Shown: positions 18,945-28,018, numbered from the stretch's first letter. The stretch: DNA of 64,000 nt from Leifsonia sp. fls2-241-R2A-40a (GCF_030209575.1 NZ_JARVRS010000001.1:1364001-1428000); one strand, 5' to 3'. The notes: a model not told the origin generated them from the letters alone. Made by a program: numbers and translations.

Positions 18945-19850
18945 ATGAAGACGCGCTCCCTCGTCTCCGTTCTCGCGGTCGCGGCCGCCACCGTCGTGGC
19001 GCTCGCCGGCTGCTCATCGTCGTCGGCGGGATCCGACGACGGCACCCTCCGCGTCGTCGCCAGCACGAACGTGTACGGCGACATCGCCGGCACCATCGGC
19101 GGCGACGCCGTGCGCGTCACCTCGCTGATGTCCGACCCCGCACAGGACCCGCATTCGTTCGAAGCCAGCGCGCAGAACCGGCTCGCCGTCTCGAAGGCCG
19201 ACGTCGTCATCGAGAACGGCGGAGGGTACGACGAGTTCATGCAGTCCCTTCTGAAGGGCGAGAAGAACGACTCCGTGAGCGTCCTCAACGTCGTCGACCT
19301 CTCGGGCGTTAAGCCGGTCGACGGCGAACTGAACGAGCACGTCTGGTACGACCTGCCGACCGTGCAGAAGCTTGCCGACGCGCTCGCCGACGCGCTCGGC
19401 AAGGCCGATCCTTCGCAGAAGGCGACCTTCGACGCGAACGCGCACGCGTTCATCCAGAAGCTCTCCGGCCTCCGCGACACGGAGGCGAAGCTCAAGGCCT
19501 CGTATGCGGGCGAAGGCGTCGCGATCACCGAGCCCGTCCCGCTGTACATGCTGGAGGCGATCGGCCTGGTGAACAAGACGCCCGAGAAGTTCAGCGCGGC
19601 GATCGAGGAGGAGAACGACGTCTCCCCCGTCGTGCTCAAGGACACCCTGCAGCTGTTCAGCAGTCACCAGGTGAAGCTGCTCGCCTACAACGAGCAGACG
19701 ACGGGAGCGGAGACGGAGCGCGTGCTCGCTGCGGCGAAGCACGCCGGTGTCCCCGTCGTCCCCGTGACCGAGACGCTGCCGAGCGGCGAGCACTACGTCG
19801 GGTGGATGCAGGCCAACCTCGACGCCATCGGAGAGGCGCTGGGCCGATGA
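18945..19850 (+). CDS. znuA: Metal ABC transporter substrate-binding lipoprotein (ZnuA-like)
   Basis: Extracytoplasmic receptor of the ZnuACB importer, 301 residues. A signal peptide ends in lipobox LAGC (Cys23). It belongs to cluster A-I metal receptors: likely ligands His70 (DPHSFE), His132 (NEHVWYD), Glu196 (ITEPVPLY) and Glu250 (YNEQT). The third ligand of ZnuA proteins is normally His; Glu is typical of manganese receptors. The His-rich loop of classical ZnuA is also absent. Zur box and linked zur argue for zinc, but specificity is open. The stop overlaps znuC (ATGA). Confidence 0.9.
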   Translation: MKTRSLVSVLAVAAATVVALAGCSSSSAGSDDGTLRVVASTNVYGDIAGTIGGDAVRVTSLMSDPAQDPHSFEASAQNRLAVSKADVVIENGGGYDEFMQSLLKGEKNDSVSVLNVVDLSGVKPVDGELNEHVWYDLPTVQKLADALADALGKADPSQKATFDANAHAFIQKLSGLRDTEAKLKASYAGEGVAITEPVPLYMLEAIGLVNKTPEKFSAAIEEENDVSPVVLKDTLQLFSSHQVKLLAYNEQTTGAETERVLAAAKHAGVPVVPVTETLPSGEHYVGWMQANLDAIGEALGR

Positions 19851-20707
19851 GCGAGCCACTCGAGCGCATGCCGGCTCCCGAGACGCGCGACGTCGTCCTG
19901 CGCCTGCGCGACGCCTCCCTCGGTTTCGGCGACCGCACGCTGTGGAGCAACCTCGATCTGGATGTGCACGCGGGTGAGTTCGTCGCGGTGCTCGGTCCCA
20001 ACGGTTCGGGCAAGACGAGTCTGCTGCGCACGATCCTCGGGCAGCAGCAGCTCGACAGCGGGGAGATCGCCTTCGAGGGCCACGCGGTCCGCCGCGGCGA
20101 CCGCCGGATCGGCTACATCCCGCAGCAGAAGCTCATCCCCGCCGGGACGCCGATGCGCGCCCGCGACCTCGTCGCCCTCGGTGTGAACGGGCACCGCTGG
20201 GGTCTGCCGATCCCCCGCCGTGACGACCGCGCGCAGGTCGACCGGCTCATCGACGATGTCGGCGCGCGGCGCTACGCGGACGCGGCCGTCGGCTCGCTCT
20301 CCGGTGGCGAGCAGCAGCGGCTCCGCGTCGCGCAGGCGCTCGCCGGCGACCCCGCCCTGCTGCTCTGCGACGAGCCCCTGCTCTCCCTCGACCTGCAGCA
20401 CCAGCGCGGCGTGAGCGAGCTCATCGACCGTCGGCGCCGCGAGCACGACAGCGCGGTCGTCTTCGTCACCCACGACGTCAACCCGGTGCTCGGGATGGTC
20501 GACCGCGTCCTGTACCTGGCGGGCGGTCGATTCCGCACCGGCACCCCCGACGAGGTGCTGCGCAGCGACGTCCTCACCGACCTGTACGGGACGCCCGTCG
20601 ACGTGATCCGCAGCCGCGGCAGGATCGTCGTGGTCGGCATCCCCGACGCGGAGACCCACGACCACCACGCGCACACGCGCGACGCGCACCCGGAGCCGGC
20701 AGCATGA
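19847..20707 (+). CDS. znuC: Metal ABC transporter ATP-binding protein
   Basis: 286-residue ATPase of the importer. Walker A GPNGSGKTS is near residue 50, Q-loop at IPQQKLIPAG, signature LSGGEQQRL near 150, Walker B LLLCDEPLLSLD, and the switch His in VFVTHDVNPV. The C-terminus ends in a His-rich tail (DHHAHTRDAH) that could bind metal. ATG at 19847 overlaps the znuA stop; the longer frame from 19802 lies inside znuA. Confidence 0.94.
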   Translation: MSEPLERMPAPETRDVVLRLRDASLGFGDRTLWSNLDLDVHAGEFVAVLGPNGSGKTSLLRTILGQQQLDSGEIAFEGHAVRRGDRRIGYIPQQKLIPAGTPMRARDLVALGVNGHRWGLPIPRRDDRAQVDRLIDDVGARRYADAAVGSLSGGEQQRLRVAQALAGDPALLLCDEPLLSLDLQHQRGVSELIDRRRREHDSAVVFVTHDVNPVLGMVDRVLYLAGGRFRTGTPDEVLRSDVLTDLYGTPVDVIRSRGRIVVVGIPDAETHDHHAHTRDAHPEPAA

Positions 20708-21612
20708 TGCATCTCGACCTGTGGCAGCAGTTGTTCGACTTCACCGACTACGGCGAGCTGCTCCTGCTGGTGAAGAACTCGATCTTCGCAGGCGCGGTCC
20801 TCGGGATCGTGGGCGGGCTCATCGGGGTCTTCGTGATGCAGCGCGACATGGCCTTCGCCGTGCACGGCATCAGCGAGCTGTCGTTCGCGGGTGCGGCGAT
20901 CGCGCTGCTGTTCGGCGCGAACGTCGTGGCTGGCTCCCTGGTCGGATCGCTGGTCGCCGCCGTGCTCATCGGTCTGCTCGGGGCCAAGGCGCGGGACCGG
21001 AACTCGATCATAGCGGTGCTCATGCCCTTCGGGCTGGGCCTCGGCATCCTGGCCCTGGCACTGTATCCGGGGCGCAGCGCGAACAAGTTCGGGCTGCTCA
21101 CCGGCCAGATCGTGTCGGTCGACGACCCCCAGCTGGGCTGGCTGCTCGCGATCGGTGCCATCGTGCTGGTCGCCCTGCTGCTGATGTGGCGGCCGCTGAC
21201 CTTCGACAGCCTGGATGCGGATGTCGCCGCGTCGCGCGGTGTCCCGACCGGCTTCGTGGCGCTCGCCTTCATGGTGCTGCTCGGGCTGGCGGTGGCCGTC
21301 TCGGTGCAGATCGTCGGGGCCCTGCTCGTGCTGTCGCTCCTGGTGACACCCGCTGCGGCGGCCATGCGCATCTCGTCCTCTCCGATCGCGGTCCCCCTGC
21401 TGAGCGTGCTGTTCGCGCTCGTGTCCGTGGTGGGCGGCATAATGCTCGCGCTCGGGAGCGCCCTGCCGATCAGCCCGTACGTGACGACGATCTCGTTCCT
21501 CATCTACGTGGTCTGCCGTGTCGTCGGTGGTCGTCGCGCCCGGCGCCGGGGATCGTCCTCCGGCCCGGCCTCCGCGTCGGCTTCTCGGCCACTCGTGAGC
21601 CAGGCGGGATAG
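20704..21612 (+). CDS. znuB: Metal ABC transporter permease
   Basis: 302-residue ABC-3 family permease with eight or nine hydrophobic helices. Typical segments are FVMQRDMAFAVHGISELSFAGAA and AVSVQIVGALLVLSLLVTPAAAA. ATG at 20704 overlaps the znuC stop by 4 nt. The C-terminus is a basic, Ser/Ala-rich cytoplasmic tail after a final helix. zur follows after 6 nt. Confidence 0.93.
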   Translation: MMHLDLWQQLFDFTDYGELLLLVKNSIFAGAVLGIVGGLIGVFVMQRDMAFAVHGISELSFAGAAIALLFGANVVAGSLVGSLVAAVLIGLLGAKARDRNSIIAVLMPFGLGLGILALALYPGRSANKFGLLTGQIVSVDDPQLGWLLAIGAIVLVALLLMWRPLTFDSLDADVAASRGVPTGFVALAFMVLLGLAVAVSVQIVGALLVLSLLVTPAAAAMRISSSPIAVPLLSVLFALVSVVGGIMLALGSALPISPYVTTISFLIYVVCRVVGGRRARRRGSSSGPASASASRPLVSQAG

Positions 21613-21618
21613 CCTGGA

Positions 21619-22035
21619 ATGGTGAAGCGGAACACCTGGCAGCGGGAGGCCGTCCGTGAGGCCCTGACCTCGACGGAGGGCTTCATCAGCGCGCAGGGAT
21701 TGCACCTCAGCCTTCACGAGGCGGGGTCTCCGATCGGGCTGGCGACCGTGTACCGGGCGCTGTCCGACCTGGCGGCCGAAGGCGACGCCGACTCGCTGCA
21801 GTCGCCCGAGGGCGAGAGCCTCTACCGCGCCTGCACCACCGGGCATCATCACCACCTGATCTGCCGCAACTGCGGGCTCACCGTGGAGATCGAGGCGGAT
21901 GCTGTGGAGGAGTGGGCCCGTCAGGCCGCCGCTGCTCACGGTTTCACTCAGGCGCAGCACGTCGTGGATGTCTTCGGCCTCTGCGCCGCGTGCACCGCGA
22001 AAAGCGATTTGGCCGCTTCCGCGTCCATGCCGTAG
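21619..22035 (+). CDS. zur: Zinc uptake regulator Zur (Fur family)
   Basis: 138-residue Fur-family repressor. The N-terminal winged helix contains IGLATVYRALSDLAAEG. The structural zinc site is made by Cys82/Cys85 (ICRNC) and Cys122/Cys125 (LCAAC), and the regulatory site includes the HHHH run at 76-79. Located in the operon it should repress through the box at 18851, giving autoregulation. The short actinobacterial Zur lacks the long C-terminus of Fur. The rpmB promoter appears to lie within its last codons. Confidence 0.93.
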   Translation: MVKRNTWQREAVREALTSTEGFISAQGLHLSLHEAGSPIGLATVYRALSDLAAEGDADSLQSPEGESLYRACTTGHHHHLICRNCGLTVEIEADAVEEWARQAAAAHGFTQAQHVVDVFGLCAACTAKSDLAASASMP

Positions 22036-22155
22036 CATAGATGTTTGGCTGAGTGGGCTCCTCCCACTCCGTTAGCCGTGTACGAAACCCCCACTTCTCG
22101 AAGCGGGGAAGTCGTGCGCCGACAAGTGACCTTGGGTGGAGCCGTCCGGCTCCAC
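22009..22155 (+). promoter_or_regulatory. Candidate rpmB promoter and structured leader
   Basis: TTGGCC (22009-22014), an 18-nt spacer and TAGCAT (22033-22038) could form a promoter at the end of zur. The 139-nt zur-rpmB gap then holds two perfect hairpins: GAGTGGG-N5-CCCACTC (22051-22069) and GTGGAGCC-gtcc-GGCTCCAC (22136-22155), the second ending 19 nt before the rpmB start. No second Zur box is visible, so the ribosomal genes may escape direct Zur control. An autoregulatory r-protein leader is possible but unproven. Confidence 0.45.
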
Positions 22156-22174
22156 GGTATTGGAGAAGAAACCA

Positions 22175-22411
22175 ATGGCAGCAGTGTGCCAGGTGACTGG
22201 AGCCGTTCCCGGCTTCGGTCACAACATCTCGCACTCGCACCGTCGCACGAAGCGTCGGTTCGACCCGAACATCCAGAAGAAGACGTACTACGTCCCGTCT
22301 CTTCGTCGTAACGTCACCCTGACCCTGAGCGCCAAGGGCATCAAGGTCATCGACGCCCGCGGCATCGAGTCCGTGGTCAAGGACCTCCTGGCCCGTGGGG
22401 AGAAGATCTAA
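22175..22411 (+). CDS. rpmB: 50S ribosomal protein bL28, zinc-free form
   Basis: 78 residues, [20 protein letters not shown] start and a C-terminus [11 protein letters not shown]. It resembles E. coli bL28 and lacks the CxxC pairs of zinc-binding actinobacterial L28, having a single cysteine. ATG at 22175 with GGAGAAG upstream. Its stop overlaps the rpmG ATG by one base (TAATG). With rpmG and rpsN it forms a Zn-independent ribosomal cassette directly after zur. Confidence 0.96.
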   Translation: MAAVCQVTGAVPGFGHNISHSHRRTKRRFDPNIQKKTYYVPSLRRNVTLTLSAKGIKVIDARGIESVVKDLLARGEKI

Positions 22412-22578
22412 TGGCGAAGCAGCAGGACATCCGTCCGATCATCAAGCTCCGTTCGACGGCGGGCACCGGTTACACCTACGTGACCAAGAAGAACCGTCGC
22501 AACAACCCCGACCGCCTCGTGCTCAAGAAGTACGACCCTGTAGTGCGAAAGCACGTCGACTTCCGAGAGGAGCGCTAA
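22411..22578 (+). CDS. rpmG: 50S ribosomal protein bL33, zinc-free form
   Basis: 55 residues: [33 protein letters not shown] and [11 protein letters not shown]. The paired cysteines of the Zn-ribbon L33 are absent. It overlaps rpmB by one base and is followed by rpsN after two bases, so the three are translationally linked. Confidence 0.96.
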   Translation: MAKQQDIRPIIKLRSTAGTGYTYVTKKNRRNNPDRLVLKKYDPVVRKHVDFREER

Positions 22579-22580
22579 AC

Positions 22581-22886
22581 ATGGCCAAGAAGTCAAAGAT
22601 CGCCAAGAACGAGCAGCGTAAGGTCATCGTCGAGCGCTGGGCCGCGAAGCGCGCCGAGCTGAAGAAGGCTCTCGTCGACCCGAACGGCTCCGACGAGTCC
22701 CGCGAGGCCGCCCGCCTGGGCCTGCAGAAGCTCCCCCGGGACGCCTCGCCGATCCGCGTCCGCAACCGCGACGCCGTCGACGGCCGTCCCCGCGGAAACC
22801 TCAGCAAGTTCGGTATCTCGCGTGTTCGCTTCCGCGACATGGCGCACCGTGGCGAGCTGCCCGGTATCACCAAGTCCAGCTGGTAA
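22581..22886 (+). CDS. rpsN: 30S ribosomal protein uS14, long zinc-free form
   Basis: 101 residues, the long class without the CxxC-CxxC of the short zinc-binding uS14. It has a basic N-terminus ([19 protein letters not shown]), an insert around residues 34-55 and the conserved C-terminus [21 protein letters not shown]. Whether a Zn-binding copy exists elsewhere cannot be seen; if not, this cassette is the housekeeping set. Followed by a strong terminator. Confidence 0.96.
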   Translation: MAKKSKIAKNEQRKVIVERWAAKRAELKKALVDPNGSDESREAARLGLQKLPRDASPIRVRNRDAVDGRPRGNLSKFGISRVRFRDMAHRGELPGITKSSW

Positions 22887-22906
22887 GTCAGCGCGACGAC
22901 GTTCAG

Positions 22907-22938
22907 AGGGGCGTCCGGCTTCGGCCGGGCGCCCCTTT
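22907..22938 (+). terminator. Intrinsic terminator after rpsN
   Basis: AGGGGCGTCCGGC pairs with GCCGGGCGCCCCT (one G-T wobble) around a stable TTCG tetraloop and runs into TTTG. It closes the rpmB-rpmG-rpsN transcript. Confidence 0.88.
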
Positions 22939-23128
22939 GCCGTACCCGGGGCGCGTCCGAACCCGGAGATCGACCGCGGATGTGCGCAAAAGGCACCAAA
23001 ATCCGCGTGTTTCTGCGGGTTTCTGATACATTCGAGGCGGTCGACCGACCAAACGTAATGGCCCCGCGTGGCCTCAACCGTTCCACAAATAGCTGTAGAT
23101 CCAGCACAAGGTCCGAGGAGGACACTCA

Positions 23129-23413
23129 ATGGCTGACAACCTGAACAAGACTGAGCTCGTTGCTGCCGTCGCTGCGGCGTCGGGTCAGAGCCAGGCCACC
23201 GTCTCGAGCGTCGTCGACGCGTTCTTCAGCACCATCAGCGAGACCGTCGCCAAGGGCGGAAAGGTCACCATCCCGGGCTGGCTCGCCGCCGAGCGCAGCG
23301 AGACCGCCGCCCGTACCGGCCGCAACCCGCAGACCGGCGCCGAGATCTCCATCCCGGCCGGCCACCGCGTCAAGCTGACCGCGGGCTCGAAGCTCAAGGC
23401 TGCCGTCAAGTAG
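23129..23413 (+). CDS. hup: HU-family nucleoid DNA-binding protein
   Basis: 94 residues: NLNKTELVAAVAAASGQSQ, then the DNA-binding arm GRNPQTGAEISIPAGHRVK. Short bacterial HU without the long Lys/Ala-rich tail of mycobacterial or streptomycete HupS. ATG at 23129 with GAGGAGGAC upstream. Own transcription unit: a terminator precedes (22907) and follows (23432). TACATT at 23027-23032 could be its -10 box, with no clear -35. Confidence 0.96.
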   Translation: MADNLNKTELVAAVAAASGQSQATVSSVVDAFFSTISETVAKGGKVTIPGWLAAERSETAARTGRNPQTGAEISIPAGHRVKLTAGSKLKAAVK

Positions 23414-23431
23414 TCCTTCCCAGCTTTGCCC

Positions 23432-23464
23432 GAGGGCGGCACCGCGACCTGCGGTGCCGCCCTC
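23432..23464 (+). terminator. Intrinsic terminator after hup
   Basis: A perfect 14-bp stem GAGGGCGGCACCGC / GCGGTGCCGCCCTC with a GACCT loop, followed by GTCTTGTCT. It lies 18 nt after the hup stop. Confidence 0.9.
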
Positions 23465-23569
23465 GTCTTGTCTGCCGTCGGTCTCGTCCACAGACGGACG
23501 CTTCAGGTCGGTTTCCCCAGCTCAGCCGCTGTGGGCGCCCGTCCAGGGGTGGGGACGTAGGCTTGACGG

Positions 23570-25540
23570 GTGCCTCGAATTCTCCGCGTGATCGGCCCCG
23601 CCGCCCTGCTTCTGGCAGCGGTCGCGGCCATGCTTCTCGCGCTGGCATTCGGCGGAGGGGCAACGGCTCCCCTGCTGGCCGACCCGGGTGCTCTCGTGCG
23701 GTGGGGGCTCCCCGCCGCGACGCTCGTGGTCAACCTGAGCGTCGCCGGAACGGTGGGTGCGCTGGTGCTCGCGTGCTTCGCTTTCAGCCCCGACCGCGAC
23801 GAGTACGGGAAGGCACTCGACTTCGCCGCGGGCAGCGCGGCCGTCATGACGGTCGCCTCGGCGGCCACCGGGCTGTTCACCTTCGTCAGCGTCTCCAACG
23901 TTCCCTGGTCGTTCGACGCCACCTTCAGCAATGGGCTGAGCTCGTTCATCACGAGCGTCTCGCTCGGCCAGGCGTGGCTGGGGATCACGCTCATCGCCGC
24001 GGCCGTCACCGTGCTGTGCTTCGCCGTGCGCAACCAGACGGCCATCGCCTTCGTGGCGCTTCTCGCCATGGCCACCGTCGTGCCGATGGCCCAGCAGGGC
24101 CACAGCGCGGAGGCCGCCGGCCACGACGCCGCCGTCACGTCGTTCGGTCTGCACGTGCTGTTCGCGGCGATCTGGCTGGGCGGCCTGGTCACCCTCATCG
24201 TCGTCAAGCAGACGTTCGGCAAGGGCCGCCTCGTCACGGTGCTCGAGCGCTACTCCACGGTTGCCCTGGTCTGTTTCATCGTGGTGGCGGCTTCCGGATA
24301 CGTCAACGCGGAGTTGCGTGTCGGCACGCTCGCCGAGCTGGCCACCCCGTACGGCATCCTCGTGCTCGTGAAGGTGGCGGCGCTGGTCGCGCTCGGGCTG
24401 TTCGGGCTCACGCAGCGGCGGTACCTGATCGGCCGGCTCAAGACGTCCGGTGAGACGCGGAGCTTCTGGTGGATCGTGGTGGCCGAGCTGGCCTTCATGG
24501 GCATCGCCTCAGGCGTGGCCGCAGCACTGGCGCGAACGGTCACGCCGGTTCCGGAGACCCGGGCCGCCACTCCGACGCCCGCGGAGATCCTGACCGGAGA
24601 GAAGCTGCCCCCCGCGCTCACGTGGGACCGGCTGTTCACGTCGTGGAACTTCGACCTGCTCTGGGTGCTGGCCTGCGCCTTCGCACTGTTCTTCTACTTC
24701 GCGGGCGTCTGGCGGCTGCGCCGCCGCGGCGACGCCTGGCCGATCTACCGCACGGTGCTGTGGACGCTGGGCATCGTCCTGCTGTTCTACATCACCAACG
24801 GCGGCGTGAACGTGTACGAGAAGTACCTGTTCTCGGCTCACATGTCGGCACACATGGTGCTGACGATGGGAGTGCCCCTCCTCCTCGTGCCCGGTGCGCC
24901 GGTGACCCTCGCTGCGCGGGCGATCCGCAAGCGGCGTGACGGCTCGCGCGGCGGCCGGGAATGGATGCTGCTGGCGGTGCACTCGCGCTTCGCTGCGGTG
25001 ATCTCCAACCCGATCGTGGCTGCCATCCTGTTCGCCGGATCGCTGTGGGTGTTCTACTACACGCCCGTGTTCCGCTGGGCCACCACGGACCACATCGGAC
25101 ACGAGTGGATGATCGTCCACTTCCTCATCACCGGCTACCTGTTCGTGCAGTCGCTGATCGGCATCGACCCGGTCAAGTACCGGCTGGCCTACCCGTTCCG
25201 GCTGCTCCTCCTGCTGCTCACCATGGCGTTCCACGCCTTCTTCGGCCTCTCGATCATGCAGATGCACGGGCTCCTGCTTGCGGACTGGTTCGGGGCGATG
25301 GGCCGCACGTGGGGCGACTCCCCGCTGGTCGACCAGCAGGCGGGCGGAGGCATCGCCTGGAGCATCGGCGAGATCCCGACGGTCATCCTCGCGATCGTGG
25401 TGGCCATCCAGTGGAGCCGCAGCGACGAACGCGAGACGAAGCGGAGCGACCGCAACGCCGATCGCACAGGCGACGCGGAACTCCAGGCGTACAACGAGCG
25501 GCTCGCCCGCATGGCGGACCGCGACCGCGTCTCCCGCTGA
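23570..25540 (+). CDS. CopD-CtaG fusion: copper resistance / cytochrome c oxidase assembly membrane protein
   Basis: 656-residue fusion of two membrane modules. Residues about 1-310 resemble CopD (eight helices, with GHSAEAAGHDAAVTSFGLHVL and AIWLGGLVTL), and residues about 345-620 are the caa3-type CtaG domain with FFYFAGVWRLRRRG, the histidine-containing SAHMSAHMVL, and HEWMIVHFL. The fusion is standard in actinobacteria and is thought to handle copper for cytochrome oxidase. GTG start at 23570. The C-terminal 40 residues are charged and cytoplasmic. Converges on the next gene. Confidence 0.9.
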   Translation: MPRILRVIGPAALLLAAVAAMLLALAFGGGATAPLLADPGALVRWGLPAATLVVNLSVAGTVGALVLACFAFSPDRDEYGKALDFAAGSAAVMTVASAATGLFTFVSVSNVPWSFDATFSNGLSSFITSVSLGQAWLGITLIAAAVTVLCFAVRNQTAIAFVALLAMATVVPMAQQGHSAEAAGHDAAVTSFGLHVLFAAIWLGGLVTLIVVKQTFGKGRLVTVLERYSTVALVCFIVVAASGYVNAELRVGTLAELATPYGILVLVKVAALVALGLFGLTQRRYLIGRLKTSGETRSFWWIVVAELAFMGIASGVAAALARTVTPVPETRAATPTPAEILTGEKLPPALTWDRLFTSWNFDLLWVLACAFALFFYFAGVWRLRRRGDAWPIYRTVLWTLGIVLLFYITNGGVNVYEKYLFSAHMSAHMVLTMGVPLLLVPGAPVTLAARAIRKRRDGSRGGREWMLLAVHSRFAAVISNPIVAAILFAGSLWVFYYTPVFRWATTDHIGHEWMIVHFLITGYLFVQSLIGIDPVKYRLAYPFRLLLLLLTMAFHAFFGLSIMQMHGLLLADWFGAMGRTWGDSPLVDQQAGGGIAWSIGEIPTVILAIVVAIQWSRSDERETKRSDRNADRTGDAELQAYNERLARMADRDRVSR

Positions 25541-25547
25541 CCGGCGG

Positions 25548-26594
25548 TTACGGGTCCTGCGCGACGACGATCGCGAGCGACCCGTCGCTGCGGATCGTGA
25601 CGCTGCTGAGGCTCATCGAGAACGGGACCGCATCGCTCCGGTGGGAGATGGTGCCGTCGAAGAGCGACTGCACGGTCACGTCCAGGTGCGCGACACCCAC
25701 CATCCGGTCCGTCGTCCACGACGTATCGCCGGGGACCAGGCGCACCTTCGGGTACGTCTCCATCGACCAGACGGGCTCGCCCTCGACCCGATCGTCGATC
25801 TCGGCGCCGAACGGGCACCCGGCGGGCTGGAGCACGCGCTGCTTCGCGCAGTCGTCCAGGAACGCGTTCACCTGCCGTTGCACCGCCGTCGTGAAGGCGG
25901 GAGTGGGCTGCGCGTCGACGGTCGTCTCGTCGATCGTGCCGGGAGCGGCCGCGGCGGTCACCGGCGCGGCATGCAGGTACCGCGAGTCGTGGCCGAGCTC
26001 GAGAGGGGCCAGCGGAAGAACGAGGTAGTCGGCCGAGACGCTGAAGGCTCCGGCGGGCTGATCGGGGGACGCCGCGCGCGGGCTCACCGAGTGCCGGCCG
26101 ACGGTGAACGACGAGGCGTGCGCGACTGTGATCCGGGCCGCACCGAGCGGAGTCGACGCGAACGACCACGTCGGGAGCAGCCCGAGAACTGCTCCCGTCG
26201 GCCGGACCCGGAAGGTCGCGGTGACAGGCCGCCCATCGGCTCGGGCCTCGACCGTGACCGCATGGGCCCCGTCTGCGCTGGAGGTGTCCGAGACGACGCT
26301 CACGTCGCGGATCGCCGGCAGCACGTCGGAGCGCAGCAGCTCGCGCGATGCGCCGGGCGGAAGTCCGGCTTCTCGCAGGGAGGCGGCGGTCGGAGCCGCG
26401 CCCGGCATGGCGAGGGCGGCGGACACATCGCGGCTCGCGATGGAGTGCGCGAACGCCTCCACGAACCCGCTGGGGCTGTAGTAGGCGCGTTGCACGGCTC
26501 CGAGGCCGGCCGCGAAAGCGGCCAGCAGCAGAACGCCGACACCCGACCAGAGCAGGACGGCGCGCCGGCGCGCTCGCGCGTCCCCCACAGCCAT
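25548..26594 (-). CDS. Hypothetical membrane-anchored extracytoplasmic protein
   Basis: 348 residues: a basic N-terminus, one transmembrane helix at about 13-32 and a large extracytoplasmic domain. Two cysteines (DDCAKQRVLQPAGC) are spaced for a disulfide. No enzyme motif is recognised; the layout recalls actinobacterial proteins with NTF2-like or SCP-like repeats but I cannot assign one. It ends seven bases from the CopD-CtaG stop, convergent, and starts 94 nt from the divergent helicase gene. Confidence 0.75.
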   Translation of the reverse strand: MAVGDARARRRAVLLWSGVGVLLLAAFAAGLGAVQRAYYSPSGFVEAFAHSIASRDVSAALAMPGAAPTAASLREAGLPPGASRELLRSDVLPAIRDVSVVSDTSSADGAHAVTVEARADGRPVTATFRVRPTGAVLGLLPTWSFASTPLGAARITVAHASSFTVGRHSVSPRAASPDQPAGAFSVSADYLVLPLAPLELGHDSRYLHAAPVTAAAAPGTIDETTVDAQPTPAFTTAVQRQVNAFLDDCAKQRVLQPAGCPFGAEIDDRVEGEPVWSMETYPKVRLVPGDTSWTTDRMVGVAHLDVTVQSLFDGTISHRSDAVPFSMSLSSVTIRSDGSLAIVVAQDP

Positions 26595-26688
26595 GAGGCC
26601 ATCCTAGGGTCCTGTGGATGACCGTCCTGCGGCCTCGGGCGCGGGTTAGAGTAGTCCGGCAGGTCGGGCGACGCGGAAGGGGCGGGGA

Positions 26689-28002
26689 ATGGGCCGGCTT
26701 TCCCTCTCGCCGGAGCAGCAGGCGGTGTACGAGCTCATCGAGCACACCCGGGAGCATGTCTTCGTGACCGGTCGCGCCGGCACGGGCAAGTCGACGCTGC
26801 TCAACCACCTCTCCTGGAACACGGAGAAGTCGCTGGTGATCGCGGCACCCACCGGTGTGGCCGCGCTCAATGTCGGCGGCCAGACCATCCACTCGCTGTT
26901 GCGGCTGCCGATCGGCGTGATCGCCGATCACGCCATCGATCAGAGCGCAGAGCTGCGGAAGCTCCTGAACACCATCGACACGCTCGTCATCGACGAGGTC
27001 TCCATGGTCAACGCCGACCTGATGGATGCGATCGACCGCAGCCTCCGCCAGGCCCGGCAGCGTGCGGGCGAGCCGTTCGGCGGCGTCCAGGTGGTCCTGT
27101 TCGGCGATCCGTACCAGCTGGCCCCCGTGCCGGGCGACCAGGAGGAGCGGGCCTACTTCGCCGACACCTACCGGTCGATGTGGTTCTTCGACGCGCGCGT
27201 GTGGCAGGAGACCGACCTGCGCATCGTCGAACTGCTGCAGGTCCACCGGCAGCACGAGTCCGACTTCCGGTTCATGCTGAACGCGGTGCGCCACGGGCAG
27301 GTGACGAAGGAGATCGCGGATCGGCTCAACGAGGTCGGCGCGCGACCGGCTCCGGATGACGGCACCATCACGCTGGCGACCCGCAACGACACGGTCAACC
27401 GCATCAACGCGCACGCGCTGGAGCGTCTCCCGGGCCGCGTGCTCACCGCGAAGGCCGAGGTCAGCGGAGACTTCGGCGGCCGGAACTACCCGGCCGACGA
27501 GTCCCTCGAGCTGAAAGTCGGGGCCCAGGTGATGTTCCTGCGCAACGACGTCGGCCAGGGAGACGGTCCCCGCTGGGTGAACGGCACCATCGGCACCGTG
27601 ACGAAGATCGACTCGAACGTGTATGTCGACGTCGACGGCGAGGTGCACGAGGTCGAGCCGGCGATCTGGGAGAAGTTCCGCTACACCTGGTCGCCGGAGA
27701 CCAAGAAGCTGACGAAGGACGTCGTGGCCGAGTTCACGCAGTTCCCGTTGCGGCTCGCGTGGGCGGTCACCATCCACAAGTCGCAGGGCAAGACGTACGA
27801 CGCGGCGATCGTCGACCTGGGCTCGCGGGCGTTCACGTCCGGCCAGACCTACGTGGCGCTCAGCCGGATCACGACGCTGGAGGGTCTGTACCTGACCCGT
27901 CCGCTGCGGCCCAGCGACATCACGGTGGATCCGGACGTCGAGCGCTTCATGCGCGACGCCCGACCGGTCACCATGCCCGTCGCCGGAGCGTCGGTGGGAT
28001 GA
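26689..28002 (+). CDS. Pif1/RecD-like superfamily 1B helicase
   Basis: 437-residue ATP-dependent DNA helicase. Walker A GRAGTGKST lies at 28-36, motif Ia AAPTGVAALNVGGQTIHS, Walker B DTLVIDEVSMV, motif III VLFGDPYQLAPVPG, and the C-terminal motifs WAVTIHKSQGKTYD and SGQTYVALSR. These match the Pif1-like helicases common in actinobacteria, shorter than RecD2. Exact role (replication restart, G-quadruplex or R-loop resolution) is unknown. Start ATG 26689 with GGGGCGGGGA upstream. The FHA gene follows by 16 nt, suggesting co-expression. Confidence 0.88.
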   Translation: MGRLSLSPEQQAVYELIEHTREHVFVTGRAGTGKSTLLNHLSWNTEKSLVIAAPTGVAALNVGGQTIHSLLRLPIGVIADHAIDQSAELRKLLNTIDTLVIDEVSMVNADLMDAIDRSLRQARQRAGEPFGGVQVVLFGDPYQLAPVPGDQEERAYFADTYRSMWFFDARVWQETDLRIVELLQVHRQHESDFRFMLNAVRHGQVTKEIADRLNEVGARPAPDDGTITLATRNDTVNRINAHALERLPGRVLTAKAEVSGDFGGRNYPADESLELKVGAQVMFLRNDVGQGDGPRWVNGTIGTVTKIDSNVYVDVDGEVHEVEPAIWEKFRYTWSPETKKLTKDVVAEFTQFPLRLAWAVTIHKSQGKTYDAAIVDLGSRAFTSGQTYVALSRITTLEGLYLTRPLRPSDITVDPDVERFMRDARPVTMPVAGASVG

Positions 28003-28018
28003 ACGAGAGGGGACCGCT

